Shown here in pieces: positions 1-10,707 of a stretch of DNA of 64,000 nucleotides. The notes beneath the pieces were generated by a model. The model searched no databases. It saw only the letters and a program-made list of their open reading frames with translations, and was not told the DNA's origin. The stretch is taken from positions 3,006,001 through 3,070,000 of the forward strand of contig NZ_CP045422.1 in the NCBI RefSeq assembly GCF_014926585.1, read 5' to 3'. Positions within the stretch are counted from its first letter, which is position 1, and each line of letters starts with the position of its first letter. The position numbers and the translations under genes were made by a program. Origin of the DNA: Devosia beringensis. GTDB lineage: Bacteria; Pseudomonadota; Alphaproteobacteria; Rhizobiales; Devosiaceae.

Positions 1-343
1 TGGCTTTGCGGATATCGCCCAGGGCGATCGGCGCGGCGACGACGATCAGCCGGTCAAAGGCGCCGTCCTGCTGCTTGCGATCCAGGGTCGCCGCCAGCGA
101 TTTGCAGAACTCGGTCTCGCGATATTCCACCGGGTCGGTCTTGGGCTCCATGGCACTGCGGCCCGAGCCGGCGGAGGAGAAGCTGCGCCCCGGACGGTCG
201 GCCTGAATGTCCTGCGCCTGAAGCGGTTCCATGGACCAGTCCAGCCCCTGCACCTGCTGCAGGCCCTTGCCCGGACCGGTGTTCTCCAGAACGCGCGCCT
301 GGGCGCCGTCGGCGATCAAGATCCAAGTGACCGTCTTTTTCAT
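1..343 (-). CDS. Host attachment (baeRF-type) protein, 3' end missing
   Basis: Read on the reverse strand from an ATG at 343, this gives 114 codons and runs off the left edge, so the C-terminus is missing. The start MKKTVTWILIADGAQARVL and the following GPGKGL stretch are typical of proteins annotated 'required for attachment to host cells'. That family is now linked to bacterial release-factor-like (baeRF) folds. An AGGAGT ribosome site lies 7 bases upstream. The molecular role of the family is unsettled, and nothing in the visible part narrows it. The family call rests on the N-terminal motif only. Confidence 0.75.
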   Translation of the reverse strand, partial: MKKTVTWILIADGAQARVLENTGPGKGLQQVQGLDWSMEPLQAQDIQADRPGRSFSSAGSGRSAMEPKTDPVEYRETEFCKSLAATLDRKQQDGAFDRLIVVAAPIALGDIRKA

Positions 344-494
344 GGTGGACTCCTGCTGCTGATTGGGTCGGATTGGCACATGCCAAGGGGACGCCAGCTG
401 CCTCCCCCTCCCTCAACGTCGTCTTCCAACATGGCCATTGCAAGATGGGTGGGATCACGAACTCTGATTGGTCGGCGCGCGCCGGCCCTGCTAT

Positions 495-536
495 CAGGGC
501 GCATGAGCGCGCTCCTCTGTCAGGGCGCATAAGCGC
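495..536. repeat. Pair of 16-bp near-identical direct repeats
   Basis: CAGGGCGCATGAGCGC (495-510) and CAGGGCGCATAAGCGC (521-536) differ at one base and start 26 bp apart. The second can fold as GGCGC-ATAA-GCGCC. They lie 24 bp before the rarD start codon, between two divergent genes. They could be an operator or simply a duplication; no regulator is evident. Confidence 0.4.
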
Positions 537-559
537 CAAGCGCGGCGCGGAGACTTCCA

Positions 560-1522
560 ATGTCCTTGCCTGAATCAGCTCCCGAAGCCCTGGCACCGGC
601 CCAGCTTGCCGCGCCTGGTGGTGTTTCTCCCCACGATGCGCGCAACGGCGCCCTGGCGGCGCTGGCGGCCTATCTGCTGTGGGGCTTTCTGCCGCTGCTG
701 TTCAAGGCCATCGAGGGTGCCGGCTCGGTGATGATCGTGGCGGAGCGGATCGTCTGGTCGCTGCTGCTGCTGGCGGGCATCCTGGCGTTCCGGGGCGGCT
801 TTGGCGATGTGCGGGCGCTGTTTGCCGACCGCCGGCGCGCGCTGGTGACGCTGATGACCGCGGTCCTGCTGGCCGCCAACTGGCTGCTCTATGTCTGGGC
901 GGTGGAGACGGGCCAGGTGCTGGAGGCCAGCTTTGGCTATTTCATCAACCCGATGGTCAATGTGGCCATGGGCATGCTGCTGCTGGGCGAGCGGCAGAAC
1001 AAGCTGCAGACGCTGTCGATCGGCATTGCCGTGGTGGCCATCGCCATCCAGGCGGTGGGGCTGGGCAGCGTGCCGTTCATCGCGCTCGGGCTGGCGCTGT
1101 CATTCGGCTTTTACGGCTATTTCCGCAAGACGGCGCAGTTGGGGCCGGCCAGCGGGCTGTTCGCGGAGACGGCCATGCTGGCGCCGGTGGCGCTGGCCTA
1201 TGTCATCTACAATATCGTCACCTGGGGGCCGGGGATCCATGCCGATCCGATGTCGATGACCCTGATGATCCTGACCGGGCCGGCGACCACGATCCCGTTG
1301 CTGCTGTTTGCCTTTGCGGTGCGGCGGCTGCGGCTGACGACGATCGGCATGTTCCAGTATCTGGCGCCCTCGATCCAGTTCGTGCTGGCCATCACCGTGT
1401 TTGGCGAACACCTCAACGGGTTGCGCCTGCTCAGCTTCGCGCTGATCTGGCTGTCGCTGGCGGTGTTCAGCTATGACAGCTTTGCCCGGCGCAAGCGGGT
1501 AGTGGCGACGCCGGTCAGCTAG
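560..1522 (+). CDS. rarD: RarD-type EamA transporter
   Basis: 320 aa inner-membrane protein of the drug/metabolite transporter superfamily. After a polar N-terminus of about 30 residues, the chain is almost entirely hydrophobic helices, about ten in all. AAYLLWGFLPLLFKA and VAERIVWSLLLL near the N-terminus are the typical RarD opening. The two halves correspond to the two EamA repeats. The substrate is unknown: 'chloramphenicol sensitive' is only the historical name. It ends convergently with the regulator on the other strand, and both stop codons are read from the same CTAG at 1519-1522. Confidence 0.85.
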   Translation: MSLPESAPEALAPAQLAAPGGVSPHDARNGALAALAAYLLWGFLPLLFKAIEGAGSVMIVAERIVWSLLLLAGILAFRGGFGDVRALFADRRRALVTLMTAVLLAANWLLYVWAVETGQVLEASFGYFINPMVNVAMGMLLLGERQNKLQTLSIGIAVVAIAIQAVGLGSVPFIALGLALSFGFYGYFRKTAQLGPASGLFAETAMLAPVALAYVIYNIVTWGPGIHADPMSMTLMILTGPATTIPLLLFAFAVRRLRLTTIGMFQYLAPSIQFVLAITVFGEHLNGLRLLSFALIWLSLAVFSYDSFARRKRVVATPVS

Positions 1523-2418
1523 CTTGCGTTGGGTTGCCGCGTGGCCCGGATCACTTCGGCAATGCGGGCAAAGGTGGGGGCGAAGGGGGTGGCCTCGCGC
1601 CAGACCAGGCGCAGCAGGCGCCCGGCATCGGCTGCCAGCGGGTGAATGATGATGCGCGGATCGGTGGCTTCCTTGCGCAGGGCGATCTGGGGCAGCAGCG
1701 TCACGCCCTGACCATTGGCCACGAATTCGACAATGGTCGAGAGCGATGTCGCGGCAAAGGTGCGCGGACTGGTGTCGCTGGCCAGGTTGCAGGCGGCGAT
1801 GGTCTGATCGCGGAAGCAGTGGCCTTCGTCAAGCAGCAGGATGCGCTCGGGGGCGATCGATGCCAGCGATACCGGGGCAGGGGTGGCCTCGTTGCGGCCG
1901 GTGGCCAGCACGAAGCGATCCTCAAACAACGGGGCGCTGACCAGGCGCGGGCCGTGCTCGGGCGGCTCGGTGGCGATCAGCGCAATATCCAGACTGCCGT
2001 CGACCAGACCCGCCAGCAAAGCCTCGGTGCGGTTTTCGCTGACGGTGAAGTCGAGATCCGGCAGCTGGCTCTGCAGCGCCGGGAAGATTTCGGGCAGCAG
2101 ATAGGGCGCCACGGTGGGGATCAGCCCGAAACGCAGCGGACGATCGAGCTGGCCGCTGCGACCCGTCGCCAGGGCGTTGACCGCATCGGCGGCGGCAATG
2201 GCTTTTTGCGCCAGATCAACGAAATCGCGGCCAAAGGGAGTCAAGATAGCCCCCGTCCGCAGCCGATCGAACAGCGCCGAGCCGCACAAAGCCTCAAGCG
2301 TCATGATCTGCTGCGATAGTGCCGGCTGCGACACGCTGCATTCGGCTGCGGCACGGCCGAAATGGCCGGTGCGGGCAACGGCGGCGGCGTAGCGCAGCTG
2401 TTTGAGGGAGATGGGCAT
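1519..2418 (-). CDS. oxyR: OxyR-type LysR-family peroxide sensor
   Basis: 299 aa LysR-family regulator. Residues 1-60 are the winged HTH (SLKQLRYAAAVARTGHFGRAA, then VSQPALSQQI). Residues 90-295 are the periplasmic-binding-like sensor domain. Cys201 and Cys210, in GHCFRDQTIAAC, have the same nine-residue spacing as the peroxide-sensing pair C199/C208 of E. coli OxyR. This supports a thiol-switch sensor rather than a generic LysR protein. It is transcribed divergently from katG across 95 bp, the usual arrangement for an OxyR that activates catalase. Start ATG at 2418. Confidence 0.88.
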   Translation of the reverse strand: MPISLKQLRYAAAVARTGHFGRAAAECSVSQPALSQQIMTLEALCGSALFDRLRTGAILTPFGRDFVDLAQKAIAAADAVNALATGRSGQLDRPLRFGLIPTVAPYLLPEIFPALQSQLPDLDFTVSENRTEALLAGLVDGSLDIALIATEPPEHGPRLVSAPLFEDRFVLATGRNEATPAPVSLASIAPERILLLDEGHCFRDQTIAACNLASDTSPRTFAATSLSTIVEFVANGQGVTLLPQIALRKEATDPRIIIHPLAADAGRLLRLVWREATPFAPTFARIAEVIRATRQPNAS

Positions 2419-4727
<2,309 letters not shown>

Positions 4728-4766
4728 CGGGCCGGCCTTCGGGCCGGCTGTGACGACAAGAAATCC

Positions 4767-4800
4767 CGCCCCGGTGGTTCGTCCGCCGGGGCGTTTTTGT
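4767..4800 (+). terminator. Rho-independent terminator after katG
   Basis: The perfect 8-bp stem CGCCCCGG/CCGGGGCG (4767-4774 with 4786-4793) is followed by TTTTTGTT. A second GC-rich hairpin (GCCGGCC/GGGCCGGC) sits just before it at about 4731-4748. Confidence 0.85.
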
Positions 4801-4930
4801 TCCCGTGGCGCGCCGGTTTGGCTGCGGTCGCTCAATATTGAATCAATTGTCGCCGCACATGTTCAGCGGCTGAAAGCTGATATCGGGTCATCGTGGACCT
4901 CCAGATGACGGCAGAAGCCGGGAGCAGACC

Positions 4931-6061
4931 ATGAGCGAGCTTGACGAAGGACAGCGGGCGTTTTCCAGCTTTCGCGTGCTGAACGGCGACGCCAATCACT
5001 CCGAGCGTGAGCAATTGTTCCGCAATATGGCCGAGCTGTTCAGCTATGTGTCGGACCGCTGCGACGATGACCAGGTCGCCCAGTATGACGAGGTGCTGTG
5101 CCAGCTGGCCGAGTTCGTCGAGATCGAGGCACGGGCCCATGTCGCCAAGATCCTGGCCAAGCTCGACCGCGCGCCCGGCACGGTGGTGGTCAAGCTGGCC
5201 AATGACGATATCGAGGTCGCCCGCCCGCTGCTGCAGTTTTCCAATGTGCTGTCCGATGACGACCTGATCGACATCATCACCCATCAGAGCGAGCAGCATC
5301 GCGAGGCCATTGCCAGCCGCTATACGGTGGCCGACCGGGTGGGCGAGGCGATTGTCGACCATGGCCAGACCAGTTCGGTGGTGCGCCTGGTGCGCAATGC
5401 CAATGCCCAGCTGCAGAAGGGGACGCTGGAAAAGCTGGTGGAGCGCGCCACCAAGGACAGCGAAATTGCTGCCGACCTGCGCGGCCGAAGCGATATCGAC
5501 TGGAACTCGCTGCGCGGGGAAATCGATGATGTCGCCAGCAAGGTGCTCGAGACCCTGGGCGAGATCGACCGGCGCTTCGATCCGGTTACGGCCGGCAAGG
5601 TCAATGCCGTCGTCTATAACCGCATGCGCAACCGCGCCGGCTTTTCCTCCACCGAGTGGAAGGTGGCCTATAACCAGGTCAAGGCGCTGAGCGACCGCAA
5701 GCAGCTCAATGAGCGCGCGCTGACACGCTTTGCCCGTTTCGGCTATGGCCACCACGCCGCCGCGGCGCTGACGGTGATCCTGCAGGTCAAGCCGGAAGTC
5801 TTCGTCAAATGGCTGGCCAGCCAGGACTATGTTGCCGTCACCGTGGCGCTCAAGGCCGCGGGCCTGGCGCCTGACCTGTTCGAGGCCATTGTCGCCACGC
5901 TGCCGTGGCGCGACCTGCCCAGCCAGGACGATATCAAGATGGTGGTCAGCCGCTTTGATGCGCTGGACCGGGAGGAGGCCATGGGCATTTTCGAGCTGTG
6001 GCGGGCGCATGCCTTCCGCAAGCGCGCCGTGACCGAAGAACGCCTGGCTGCGCAGGGCTGA
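4931..6061 (+). CDS. DUF2336 domain protein
   Basis: 376 aa, predicted soluble and all-helical, matching the DUF2336 family that is common in Alphaproteobacteria. The first 200 residues look like degenerate helical repeats, e.g. VLCQLAEFVEIEARAHVAKIL followed by ANDDIEVARPLLQ. No catalytic motif, signal peptide or membrane segment is visible. Some family members lie in signalling or cell-cycle contexts, but no function is established here. It stands alone between the katG terminator and the ArsR-metF operon, with a GC-rich hairpin after it. Start ATG 4931 follows GGAGCAGACC. Confidence 0.8.
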   Translation: MSELDEGQRAFSSFRVLNGDANHSEREQLFRNMAELFSYVSDRCDDDQVAQYDEVLCQLAEFVEIEARAHVAKILAKLDRAPGTVVVKLANDDIEVARPLLQFSNVLSDDDLIDIITHQSEQHREAIASRYTVADRVGEAIVDHGQTSSVVRLVRNANAQLQKGTLEKLVERATKDSEIAADLRGRSDIDWNSLRGEIDDVASKVLETLGEIDRRFDPVTAGKVNAVVYNRMRNRAGFSSTEWKVAYNQVKALSDRKQLNERALTRFARFGYGHHAAAALTVILQVKPEVFVKWLASQDYVAVTVALKAAGLAPDLFEAIVATLPWRDLPSQDDIKMVVSRFDALDREEAMGIFELWRAHAFRKRAVTEERLAAQG

Positions 6062-6088
6062 TCGATCCTGCCGCTGCCTGATGCATAG

Positions 6089-6123
6089 CGCCGCCCTTGG
6101 CCATTGAACCGGGGGCGGCGATT
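6089..6123 (+). terminator. Candidate terminator hairpin
   Basis: CGCCGCCC (6089-6096) pairs with GGGCGGCG (6113-6120) around a 16-base loop and is followed by only three T residues after an A. It is strong as a stem but weak as an intrinsic terminator. Confidence 0.4.
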
Positions 6124-6177
6124 TCGTGTGGTCAGGGCAGCGCGTGCAAGTTCCCGCTGGACCCCGACAAAAAACCG

Positions 6178-6199
6178 GATATAAAGACATCTTTATATC
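6178..6199. promoter_or_regulatory. Perfect 22-bp palindromic operator before ArsR-metF
   Basis: GATATAAAGA-CA-TCTTTATATC: perfect 10-bp arms around a 2-bp centre, ending 15 bp before the TTG start codon of the regulator. The position and form fit an autoregulatory ArsR-family operator overlapping the promoter. ArsR-family regulators that sense S-adenosylmethionine or S-adenosylhomocysteine (SahR/SamR type) use AT-rich palindromes before methionine genes. Assigning this one to that class is inference. Confidence 0.75.
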
Positions 6200-6214
6200 T
6201 CGTGCGAGGGTGCT

Positions 6215-7165
6215 TTGGCGGAACTGGCGGAATTGGTGGGGGTGCTCAAGGCGGCGGGTGAGGGAACCCGGGTGCGCCTGTTGGCCTTGCTCGCCGATGG
6301 CGACCATTCGGTCAAGGACCTCACGGAAATTCTCAACCAGAGCCAGCCGCGGGTGTCGCGTCATCTCAAGCTTTTGGCCGATGCCGGGCTGGTGCGGCGC
6401 AATGCCGAGGGCGCCTGGGCCTATTATGGCCTGGCCCAGCAGGGCGACGGGGCCGAACTGGCCGCCTGGCTGATCGCCCGGCTCGACGAAAACGATACCG
6501 AGCGCCGGCGCGACATTGCCCGGCAGGCGGCGGTGCGCGAGAGCCAGCAGGCGCAGGCCTCGGCCTATTTTGCGACCGTGGCCAGCAGCTGGGACCTGCT
6601 CAAGACCCTGCAGGTGCCCGAAGAGGCCGTGGAGGCCGCAGTGGTGGCAGCCCTGGGCGGGCGCAAGGTCGAGACGCTGATCGATCTGGGTACCGGCACC
6701 GGGCGCATGCTCGAAGTGCTGGCCGGTTCATACCGGCACGGCTTTGGTGTCGATTCCAGCCGCGAAATGCTGGCGGTGGCGCGGGCGCGCCTGGCCAGTG
6801 CCGGGATCGGGCAGGCGCAGGTGCGGCTGGGCGATATCGGCGATCTGGACGTCTCGCTGGGGCCGGCCGAGGTCATCGTCATCCATCAGGTGCTGCACTA
6901 TTTCGACGATCCGGGCCGCATGCTGGCGCAGGCGCGCCGGCTGCTGGCGCCGGGCGGGACGATGCTGATCGTCGATTTTGCGCCGCATGATCTCGAATTC
7001 CTGCGCAGCGAGCATGCGCATCGCCGGCTGGGCCTGTCGTCGGCGCAGATGGCCGGCTGGGCTGCGGCCGCCGGCCTCACCGTCGCCGGGGTCGAGGAAT
7101 TTCCCAGCGCCAATACTGAACGTGGCCTGACGGTCTGCCTCTGGCGCCTCAGCACCCCTCTGTGA
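6215..7165 (+). CDS. ArsR-family HTH regulator fused to SAM methyltransferase domain
   Basis: 316 aa. Residues 1-85 are an ArsR winged HTH (GEGTRVRLLALLADG, then LNQSQPRVSRHLKLLADAGLV). Residues 115-315 are a class I methyltransferase fold, with motif I DLGTGTGR at 157-164 and HQVLHYFDDP as the post-II region. The fusion and its 4-base overlap with metF (GTGA) point to a methionine-cycle regulator that senses SAM or SAH with the methyltransferase domain, rather than a metal sensor; no metal-binding cysteines are seen. The start is TTG with GAGGG just upstream. The 22-bp palindrome before it is the likely self-operator. Confidence 0.85.
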   Translation: MAELAELVGVLKAAGEGTRVRLLALLADGDHSVKDLTEILNQSQPRVSRHLKLLADAGLVRRNAEGAWAYYGLAQQGDGAELAAWLIARLDENDTERRRDIARQAAVRESQQAQASAYFATVASSWDLLKTLQVPEEAVEAAVVAALGGRKVETLIDLGTGTGRMLEVLAGSYRHGFGVDSSREMLAVARARLASAGIGQAQVRLGDIGDLDVSLGPAEVIVIHQVLHYFDDPGRMLAQARRLLAPGGTMLIVDFAPHDLEFLRSEHAHRRLGLSSAQMAGWAAAAGLTVAGVEEFPSANTERGLTVCLWRLSTPL

Positions 7166-8076
7166 ACGGAACCGAATTGATGATCGACGACAATGTGCGG
7201 GCCAGCCGGCAGACCGCGGACCAGCGCGCCGAGCTGCAGATCTCCTTCGAGTTCTTTCCGCCCAAGACCGATGCGATGGAAGAGCGCTTCTGGGACAGCG
7301 TGCACAAGCTGGCGCCGCTCAAGCCGCGCTTTGTCTCGGTGACCTATGGCGCCGGCGGCACGACGCGCGAGCGGACGCTGCGCATGGTGGCCTCGATCAA
7401 GAACCAGACCGGCGTCGACGCGGCGGCGCACCTGACCTGTGTCGGGGCGAGCCGGGATGAGGTCGATGCCGTGGTGCGCGGCTACCAGGCGGCCGGGATC
7501 AACCGCATCGTGGCGCTGCGCGGCGATCCGCCGGAAGGCGTGGGACAGCCCTTTACCCCGCATCCGCAGGGCTATCAGAATGCCGCGGACCTGGTGGGCG
7601 GGCTGCGCCGCCTTGCCGATTTCGATATTTCGGTATCCGCCTATCCGGAAAAGCATCCGCAAAGCGCGACCTGGGCCGAAGAGATCGACAATCTCAAGCG
7701 CAAGATCGATGCCGGCGCCGACCGGGCCATCACGCAGATGTTCTTCTCCAATGGCGATTACCTGCGCTATCTCGAGCGGGCACGGGCGGCCGGCATTACC
7801 GCGCCGATCGTGCCGGGCATCCAGCCGATCCACAATTTCAAGCAGATCGCCAGCTTTGCCGGGCGCTGCGGCACGGCGATCCCGGCCTGGCTGGCCGAGC
7901 GCTTTGACGGGCTCGACGAGGAGCCGGAAACCCACGCGCTGGTCGCTTCGGCCGTGGCGGCCGAGCAGGTCACCGAACTGCTCGACGAGGGCGTGACGGA
8001 GTTCCACATCTATACCCATAACCGCTCGCCACTGGCGCTGGCGCTGGGACGGATCCTGGGGCGGCGGCCCGAATAA
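7162..8076 (+). CDS. metF: Methylenetetrahydrofolate reductase
   Basis: 304 aa flavoprotein that reduces 5,10-methylene-THF to 5-methyl-THF, the methyl donor for methionine synthase. The family start ISFEFFPPKTDAMEERFW carries the conserved catalytic Glu. VALRGDPPEG and ADRAITQMFFSNGDYLRYL are also characteristic. Length is normal for MetF. The GTG start overlaps the stop of the ArsR-methyltransferase gene; ATG at 7180 is an alternative with a short upstream ACGGAA. It is translationally coupled to its presumed regulator and so probably controlled by the palindrome at 6178-6199. Confidence 0.95.
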   Translation: MNGTELMIDDNVRASRQTADQRAELQISFEFFPPKTDAMEERFWDSVHKLAPLKPRFVSVTYGAGGTTRERTLRMVASIKNQTGVDAAAHLTCVGASRDEVDAVVRGYQAAGINRIVALRGDPPEGVGQPFTPHPQGYQNAADLVGGLRRLADFDISVSAYPEKHPQSATWAEEIDNLKRKIDAGADRAITQMFFSNGDYLRYLERARAAGITAPIVPGIQPIHNFKQIASFAGRCGTAIPAWLAERFDGLDEEPETHALVASAVAAEQVTELLDEGVTEFHIYTHNRSPLALALGRILGRRPE

Positions 8077-8380
8077 AGCATGTCGAAGCCGCCTGTCCTT
8101 GCGGCGCGGGGCGGGTGATGATCGACGCGACGACGGTCCCGGTGGGCGCGTGTGTGCGCTCACAATCTCGACAGGCGTGGTAACCAGCATCCACGATTAA
8201 CCTTGCGTTCACCCTGTTCTGGTGCCATTCGCTCTCGGCCCGCGCGGTTGGAAGCCTGAAAAGCGTCATTCAGCTTCGGTTCAGCTCAAGGGTGACATTG
8301 CTGGGGTGAGGGGCCATTTCATAAAATGGCCACGAAAATCCGGCTCATTCGCCTCATGAGGGCGGAGCAAATCGGGACGT
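8077..8380. other. Intergenic region with one strong hairpin
   Basis: 304 bp without a supported gene. It contains a perfect 8-bp inverted repeat GGCCATTT-CATA-AAATGGCC (8312-8331), 50 bp before the next start codon. No T-run follows it, so it is more likely an operator or leader hairpin than a terminator. GTTAACC-like AT-rich patches around 8190-8215 could hold a promoter. Nothing else is recognised. Confidence 0.45.
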
Positions 8381-9247
8381 ATGACCATGCAGATTGACCG
8401 CCGCATCACCAATGGCCTGGCCTGGGCCGGGGTTGTTCTTGTTGTCGGGATCCCGCTGGCCGATCTGGTCACCGGGCAGCTGATGGGCGATGGCCCCAAC
8501 GCCGCAACAGCGCAGATTGCCATGATCGAGCCCGTTGCGGCCGTCGCGCCCGTGCCCGTGCCGCTGAGCCAGCGCCCCGCTGCACCCGTGGTCCAGCCGG
8601 TTGCGGCTGTGCCGGTCACTGCTCCGGTGGTTGCCCCGGCAGCGCCTGCCGCGCCGGTGCAGACCGCAGCTGTTGCGCCAGTAGCAGCCAAGCCAGCGGC
8701 GCAAGCCACTGGCCAGGGCGACATCGTGGATGGCTATCTGCAGTCCGGCCGCGCTTTGCCTTCCTATATTACCGGCGCCGGGGCGCCGGCCTCGACGCCA
8801 CAGCCTCCTGTTGCGTCGGCGCCTGCTGCCGCGGTTCCCCCAGCCCCCACGCCCGCCGGCGCACCGGCAACCGTCGCCGTCGCGCCCGTCCAGACCGATC
8901 CAGTGGTCACCGCAGCGCTGACGCCGGCAAAGGTGGCGCCCATGCCAATGCCCTTGTCGATGCGGCCCGAGCCCGTGCTGATCGTCGAGGGTGCGACCCG
9001 CACGCGGGCCATCCAGGTCGGCCCTGGCCTCAATCCGCGCTCGAGCGCCACGGTGACCTATGGCGACCTGCAGGACTGGGAAAGCGGCCCGCTGTCAGAG
9101 TTCCTGGCCCGGCGGCAGGGCGTTGCCGTGGTCCCCCCCGACTATGACGAGGATGGCTTTTTCCTCGATGAGGGCCCCAATGGCCCACGGCGCGGCGATC
9201 GCCTGATCGGCCCTGTCGTGCAGCCGGTTTTCCCTTTTGTGAACTAA
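8381..9247 (+). CDS. Pro/Ala/Val-rich membrane-anchored protein, unknown function
   Basis: 288 aa, not recognised. One hydrophobic segment at about residues 13-32 (GLAWAGVVLVVGIPLADLV) would act as a signal anchor. Residues 45-190 are low-complexity Ala/Pro/Val linker likely to extend into the periplasm. The folded-looking part is the C-terminal 80 residues, ending in an acidic DYDEDGFFLDEGPNG patch. A short phrase recurs (PLSQRPAAP and PLSMRPEP), suggesting a repeated binding motif. Composition is typical of alphaproteobacterial envelope linkers, but no domain or catalytic residue is visible. Confidence 0.7.
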   Translation: MTMQIDRRITNGLAWAGVVLVVGIPLADLVTGQLMGDGPNAATAQIAMIEPVAAVAPVPVPLSQRPAAPVVQPVAAVPVTAPVVAPAAPAAPVQTAAVAPVAAKPAAQATGQGDIVDGYLQSGRALPSYITGAGAPASTPQPPVASAPAAAVPPAPTPAGAPATVAVAPVQTDPVVTAALTPAKVAPMPMPLSMRPEPVLIVEGATRTRAIQVGPGLNPRSSATVTYGDLQDWESGPLSEFLARRQGVAVVPPDYDEDGFFLDEGPNGPRRGDRLIGPVVQPVFPFVN

Positions 9248-9363
9248 GCACAGCGCCCATGCACCCGGCATGGTGGACCGGGGCGCCGGGAGTGACTAGT
9301 GTGTCGACTCCTGTTGCGTCGGCTCTGGAGCCGGCGTGACGTCCGCAAGAGGCACGGCATCAA

Positions 9364-10116
9364 GTGTTCCTATGCATGCGCAAGCCTGAAGAAAAATCGG
9401 CAGTCTGGCAGCGAGTGTCCGAGTTTGTCGGCTCGTTCAGCGAGCGGACGGGCCTGGCCGGGTCGCTGATCAATGCGCTCGACCCGGACACCTGGCTGCC
9501 CGGCGGGCGCGACGCCGCCTTCACCCTGGCGCTGATCGCCCTGGCCGCCAAGATGGCGGTTGCAGATGGCATTGTCACGGCGTCGGAAGAGCGCGCCTTC
9601 CGCGCCACGGTGGAAATCGCCGACGGCAATGAAGAGGCGGTGGCGCGGGTGTTCAACCTGGCCAAGCAGGACGTGGCCGGCTTTGACGCCTATGCGCGCA
9701 AGGTGCGTCGCTTCTTCGCCGACAGTCCGGAAACGCTCGAACACGTGCTCGACAGCCTGTTCTTCATCGCCACGGCCGATGGCATGGTGCATCCGGGCGA
9801 GCTGGATTACCTCAAATCGGTCAGCGACATTTTCGGCTTTGACGAGGTGCGCTTCGAGCAGATGGCCAGCCAGCATGTGCGGCTGGAGGCCGGGGTCGAT
9901 CCCTATGCGGTGCTGGGCCTCTCGCCCAATGCGCCCGATCACGAGATCAAGCGGGTCTATCGGAGCCTCGTCGCCGAGCATCACCCAGACCGGCTGATTG
10001 CCCGCGGCGTGCCCGAGGAGCTGATCGACGTGGCGACGGCGCGCATGAAGGCCATCAACCTGGCCTATCAGGCACTGAGCAAGCCGGTGCTGCAGCCGCT
10101 GCTGAGCTCGGTCTAG
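9364..10116 (+). CDS. TerB-DnaJ co-chaperone-like protein
   Basis: 250 aa. Residues 45-165 form a TerB-like helical domain (AAKMAVADGIVTASEERAF, with a second acidic copy IATADGMVHPGELDYL). Residues 173-240 are a C-terminal J domain with the HPD signature in EHHPDRL. This arrangement matches DjlA-like proteins, but no N-terminal membrane segment is present, so it is probably cytosolic or peripheral. The J domain should stimulate an Hsp70; the client is unknown. The reading frame opens with GTG at 9364 (AAGAGG 11 bases upstream). ATG at 9376 is a plausible alternative start. Confidence 0.85.
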   Translation: MFLCMRKPEEKSAVWQRVSEFVGSFSERTGLAGSLINALDPDTWLPGGRDAAFTLALIALAAKMAVADGIVTASEERAFRATVEIADGNEEAVARVFNLAKQDVAGFDAYARKVRRFFADSPETLEHVLDSLFFIATADGMVHPGELDYLKSVSDIFGFDEVRFEQMASQHVRLEAGVDPYAVLGLSPNAPDHEIKRVYRSLVAEHHPDRLIARGVPEELIDVATARMKAINLAYQALSKPVLQPLLSSV

Positions 10117-10162
10117 TGGCCCGCGCTTGACGGCGCGCCCCATACCTCTCTACACCTCGCCA

Positions 10163-10552
<390 letters not shown>

Positions 10553-10707
10553 GTTTACCTTGCCTGCCAACATGTGCTGCACGCATGGTGGGCATCGGCG
10601 CGGCCCCTTGCATCAAGGGGGGAGGGCCGATACACCGTGCGCTCCGCATTCTGCCGGCCTGATGGCGGCCTCCTGGCGGGCCGACCAACGGAGTGCCGAC
10701 AAGCGCC

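Noticed and set aside
10604-10620. CCCCTTG-CAT-CAAGGGG hairpin after rnpB as a polyamine riboswitch
   Set aside because: A simple hairpin without further conserved structure; it could be an rnpB processing or termination element but has no T-run, and no known polyamine leader motif is recognisable.
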